NCBI RefSeq assembly: GCF_016908565.1
Contig: NZ_JAFBED010000003.1
Span: 1 to 64,000, forward strand
DNA: 64,000 nt
Direction: 5' to 3'
DNA from: Sutcliffiella tianshenii
GTDB lineage: Bacteria; Bacillota; Bacilli; Bacillales; Bacillaceae_I
Shown here: positions 62,001-64,000 of the stretch, in pieces
Layout of the letters: each line of letters starts with the position of its first letter
How positions within the stretch are numbered: position 1 is the stretch's first letter
Translations under genes and position numbers: made by a program
The notes under the pieces: generated by a model
What the model saw: the letters and a program-made list of their open reading frames with translations, nothing else
Told to the model about the DNA's origin: nothing
The model's database searches: none

Positions 62001-64000
62001 TTATTGTTGTTCAGTTGGGAGTTGAAGAACATATCTGCCAAACCCATTATCACTTACTCCATCATAGCGGATGACGTTGCTTTCCGGTAGTGAGTCTTTA
62101 GCATTCACAGAAGAATCAAATGATACGTCTACCGTTCCGCCCACTGGTGCGAATGTCCAGTTGCCGTCTGCTGATGGATCGATCGTACCAAGCTCACGGA
62201 TGTAGTCGATGATTGCTTGGCGGTTCTCATCCGGATACAGCTCCACACCAGTGTTGTTTCTTACACCCGGGAACTTACCGCTAGCACGATAGTTGTTTGT
62301 TACGACGATGAACTGCTGAGTCAAATCAATTGCCTCACCGTTGTATTGCAAATTCTTGATACGGTTAGCATCGGCGTTGATGACTTTCCCGTCCTTGTCG
62401 TATTTCGCAGGCTCCGTTACGTCTATCTCATAGGTGACACCATCAATGACATCATAGTTGTATGTCGGGAAATCCGTGTTCACCAGTGGCTGTACTCCGG
62501 AAGCGTTCTGGTCGATCTGCTTGAACTGGCCAGCAGACATCTCCAGCCACTCCAATACGTCAGCACCAGTCACTTTTACTGTTGCGACAGTGTTCGGATA
62601 CAAGTAAAGATCCGACACGTTTTTGATTGCGATTTCCCCTGCAGGAATATACGTGTAGTAGCTTGCACCGTTTCTCCCGCCAGCTTTAAATGGTGCACCG
62701 GCAGAAAGAATAGGTGTGTTTTCATCGGCTGTTCCCTGCAATTGTTTTTCGATGTACCACTTTTGGGCATTCGTTACAATCTGTATGGACGGATCATCCT
62801 GGACTAGTGCGAAGTAGCTGTGTATATCCGCTGTAGTCGTGCCTACCGCCTGACGAACATAATTGATGGTTCCTTCATGCGCTTCTTTTACCGCAGCAAG
62901 CACTGCAGGATCGGGCTCTGCCAAACTATTCTTATCCTTGTCCATGATCGGCTTCAGGCTGGAGACTGAGTCCTTCACCTTCCAATCGCCTTTCACCTTG
63001 GTAATCGTCAAATCCATCACACCAAGCTGGTTGCCCCAGTTACCAGGCATCACAACCGGAACGCCATTGATGGTACCTTTTTCTGTATCAACACCTGGGA
63101 GGTCCTTGAAACCGCCAGGAAAAGTCAGGTGGTTATGTCCAGTGATGATTGCATCGACACCCTTTACCTTTGTCAGGTCATATGTTGCATTCTCTTCCAT
63201 CTCCGCATACTCAGCATCACCTACTCCTGAGTGTGCAAGGACGATGATCAGGTCCGCCCCGTCCTTTTTCATCTTCGGAATATTTTCCTCCACAGACTTC
63301 ACAATATCCTTCGTAATGATTTTGCCATCAAGATGCGCCTTGTCCCATTGGGTGATCTGAGGAGCCACGGCACCAATCACACCTACGCGAAGCACCTTTT
63401 TCTTCCCTCTTTCATCAACAACCTTCTTCTTGATGATTTGGTATGGCTTGATATAAGTCTTGTCATTCTTCGGATTATCATCCCCATCATCCTTGAACAC
63501 ATTGGCACTTACATAAGGGAACGGTGCATCATCAAGTACCTCATCCAAATAGTCCATCCCATAGTTGAACTCATGATTTCCTAAAGTGGCCGCATCATAG
63601 TCCAACAGCTCCATTGCCTGAAAAACCGGATGCAGCTCACCGTCCTCCAGCACATCCACTTTTGCCTTATAATCACCAAGCGGGTTTCCTTGTATCAGAT
63701 CCCCGTTATCAAACAATAATGTATTTTTCGCTTCTGCCCTTGCCTCTTTGATCAATGTTGCCGTTTTTGCCAAGCCGAACTCATTCGTTTCAGCATCCTT
63801 GTAATAATCATAGTTGACCAGATGCGTATGGATATCCGTTGTCCCCAAAATTCTCAGTTCCACATCATGCTTTCCCTGCTTGTCCTTATGCTCTTTCGGT
63901 GCAGCATCTACCGCACTTCCCATTGCTGGAGTAGCCAGCACCGATAATGCCATAGTCCCGGCCAATACATTTTTCCCAAGCTTTTGGAATGTTCTCTTCA
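62001..64000 (-). CDS. 5'-nucleotidase/2',3'-cyclic phosphodiesterase family secreted protein (5' end cut)
   Basis: At least 666 codons; the frame runs through the window end. Reading back from 63965, codons AAG AGA ACA TTC precede it and the last two bases (TG) suggest an ATG starting one base outside the window. The first ~30 residues form a signal peptide (basic, hydrophobic, ATPAMGSA). Metallophosphatase motifs: GTTDIHTHL, DNGDLIQGN, GNHEFNYG, HSGVGD, GHNHL; C-terminal 5_nucleotid_C domain ~370-560. Degrades extracellular nucleotides to scavenge phosphate; a promoter or Pho box would be outside. Confidence 0.95.
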   Translation of the reverse strand, partial: KRTFQKLGKNVLAGTMALSVLATPAMGSAVDAAPKEHKDKQGKHDVELRILGTTDIHTHLVNYDYYKDAETNEFGLAKTATLIKEARAEAKNTLLFDNGDLIQGNPLGDYKAKVDVLEDGELHPVFQAMELLDYDAATLGNHEFNYGMDYLDEVLDDAPFPYVSANVFKDDGDDNPKNDKTYIKPYQIIKKKVVDERGKKKVLRVGVIGAVAPQITQWDKAHLDGKIITKDIVKSVEENIPKMKKDGADLIIVLAHSGVGDAEYAEMEENATYDLTKVKGVDAIITGHNHLTFPGGFKDLPGVDTEKGTINGVPVVMPGNWGNQLGVMDLTITKVKGDWKVKDSVSSLKPIMDKDKNSLAEPDPAVLAAVKEAHEGTINYVRQAVGTTTADIHSYFALVQDDPSIQIVTNAQKWYIEKQLQGTADENTPILSAGAPFKAGGRNGASYYTYIPAGEIAIKNVSDLYLYPNTVATVKVTGADVLEWLEMSAGQFKQIDQNASGVQPLVNTDFPTYNYDVIDGVTYEIDVTEPAKYDKDGKVINADANRIKNLQYNGEAIDLTQQFIVVTNNYRASGKFPGVRNNTGVELYPDENRQAIIDYIRELGTIDPSADGNWTFAPVGGTVDVSFDSSVNAKDSLPESNVIRYDGVSDNGFGRYVLQLPTEQQ

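Overview
The window is chromosomal DNA of a spore-forming Bacillaceae member (low-to-mid GC, strong AGGAGG ribosome binding sites, small acid-soluble spore proteins SspE and SspK, PerR, FabL). Gene order matches the Bacillus subtilis block yfhD-yfhE-yfhF-recX-yfhH-sspK-yfhJ-yfhP-mutY-yfhS-fabL-sspE-ygaB-ygaC-ygaD-ygaE-gsaB-bcp-perR-ygzB-ygxA-rrn, read here from right to left. It is neither B. subtilis nor B. cereus: several genes are inserted into the block, and the right half has different content. No prophage, insertion sequence, CRISPR array or tRNA gene was seen.

Layout. 1-468: 5' end of a 16S rRNA gene (minus strand) with two tandem promoters. 469-7210: ygxA, ygzB, perR with its own PerR box, a hydroxyacid dehydrogenase/cobalamin adenosyltransferase operon, an AbgT-type transporter, bcp and a small K+ channel. 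7348-15344: gsaB, a 1489-residue glutamate-synthase-like protein, a small membrane protein and ygaE. 15576-28996: the conserved ygaD-to-yfhD housekeeping and sporulation block, carrying an added SDR, an amidohydrolase and a GNAT enzyme whose 5' leader is unusually structured. 29043-36621: DoxX protein with Rex/Fnr-like palindromes, a DnaA-box cluster, gluconate kinase, a T-box (Tyr codon) controlled NhaC-type antiporter, an orphan histidine kinase, and a Mn2+ riboswitch followed by a small ORF, a short Spo0M-like protein and a TerC-family protein. 36680-42563: a B. cereus-type RsbY/RsbM/RsbK general-stress module with sigma-B-like promoters. 42815-64000: accessory genes (TcaA-like protein, DUF2161 protein, SNF2 helicase, ABC exporter with TetR regulator, HTH/vWA divergent pair, YitT, amidase, transporters, class-C26 hydrolase, GNAT, PIG-L deacetylase, 5'-nucleotidase family protein cut by the window end).

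Shared logic. Redox and stress control recurs: PerR next to Bcp, RsbK-RsbM-RsbY feeding sigma-B (sigB itself is outside the window), Rex/Fnr-like sites, and Mn2+ homeostasis through yybP-ykoY. Amino-acid handling also recurs (Tyr T-box antiporter, APC permease, AbgT transporter, glutamate-synthase-like protein).

The most unusual non-coding content is: (i) two different intergenic arrays of short degenerate repeats, both with a 20-21 bp period (about 5787-5990 and 15399-15502); (ii) six full and two half copies of a GGKGCC(T/A)GACCC...GCTTTAAAGC...palindrome (REPIN-like), one of them a perfect 50-bp palindrome; (iii) a multi-hairpin leader at 27696-27866 with mutually exclusive pairings and a sequestered Shine-Dalgarno; (iv) seven DnaA-box-like 9-mers within 171 bp. 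All calls come from reading the sequence and from recalled family knowledge; no searches were run.
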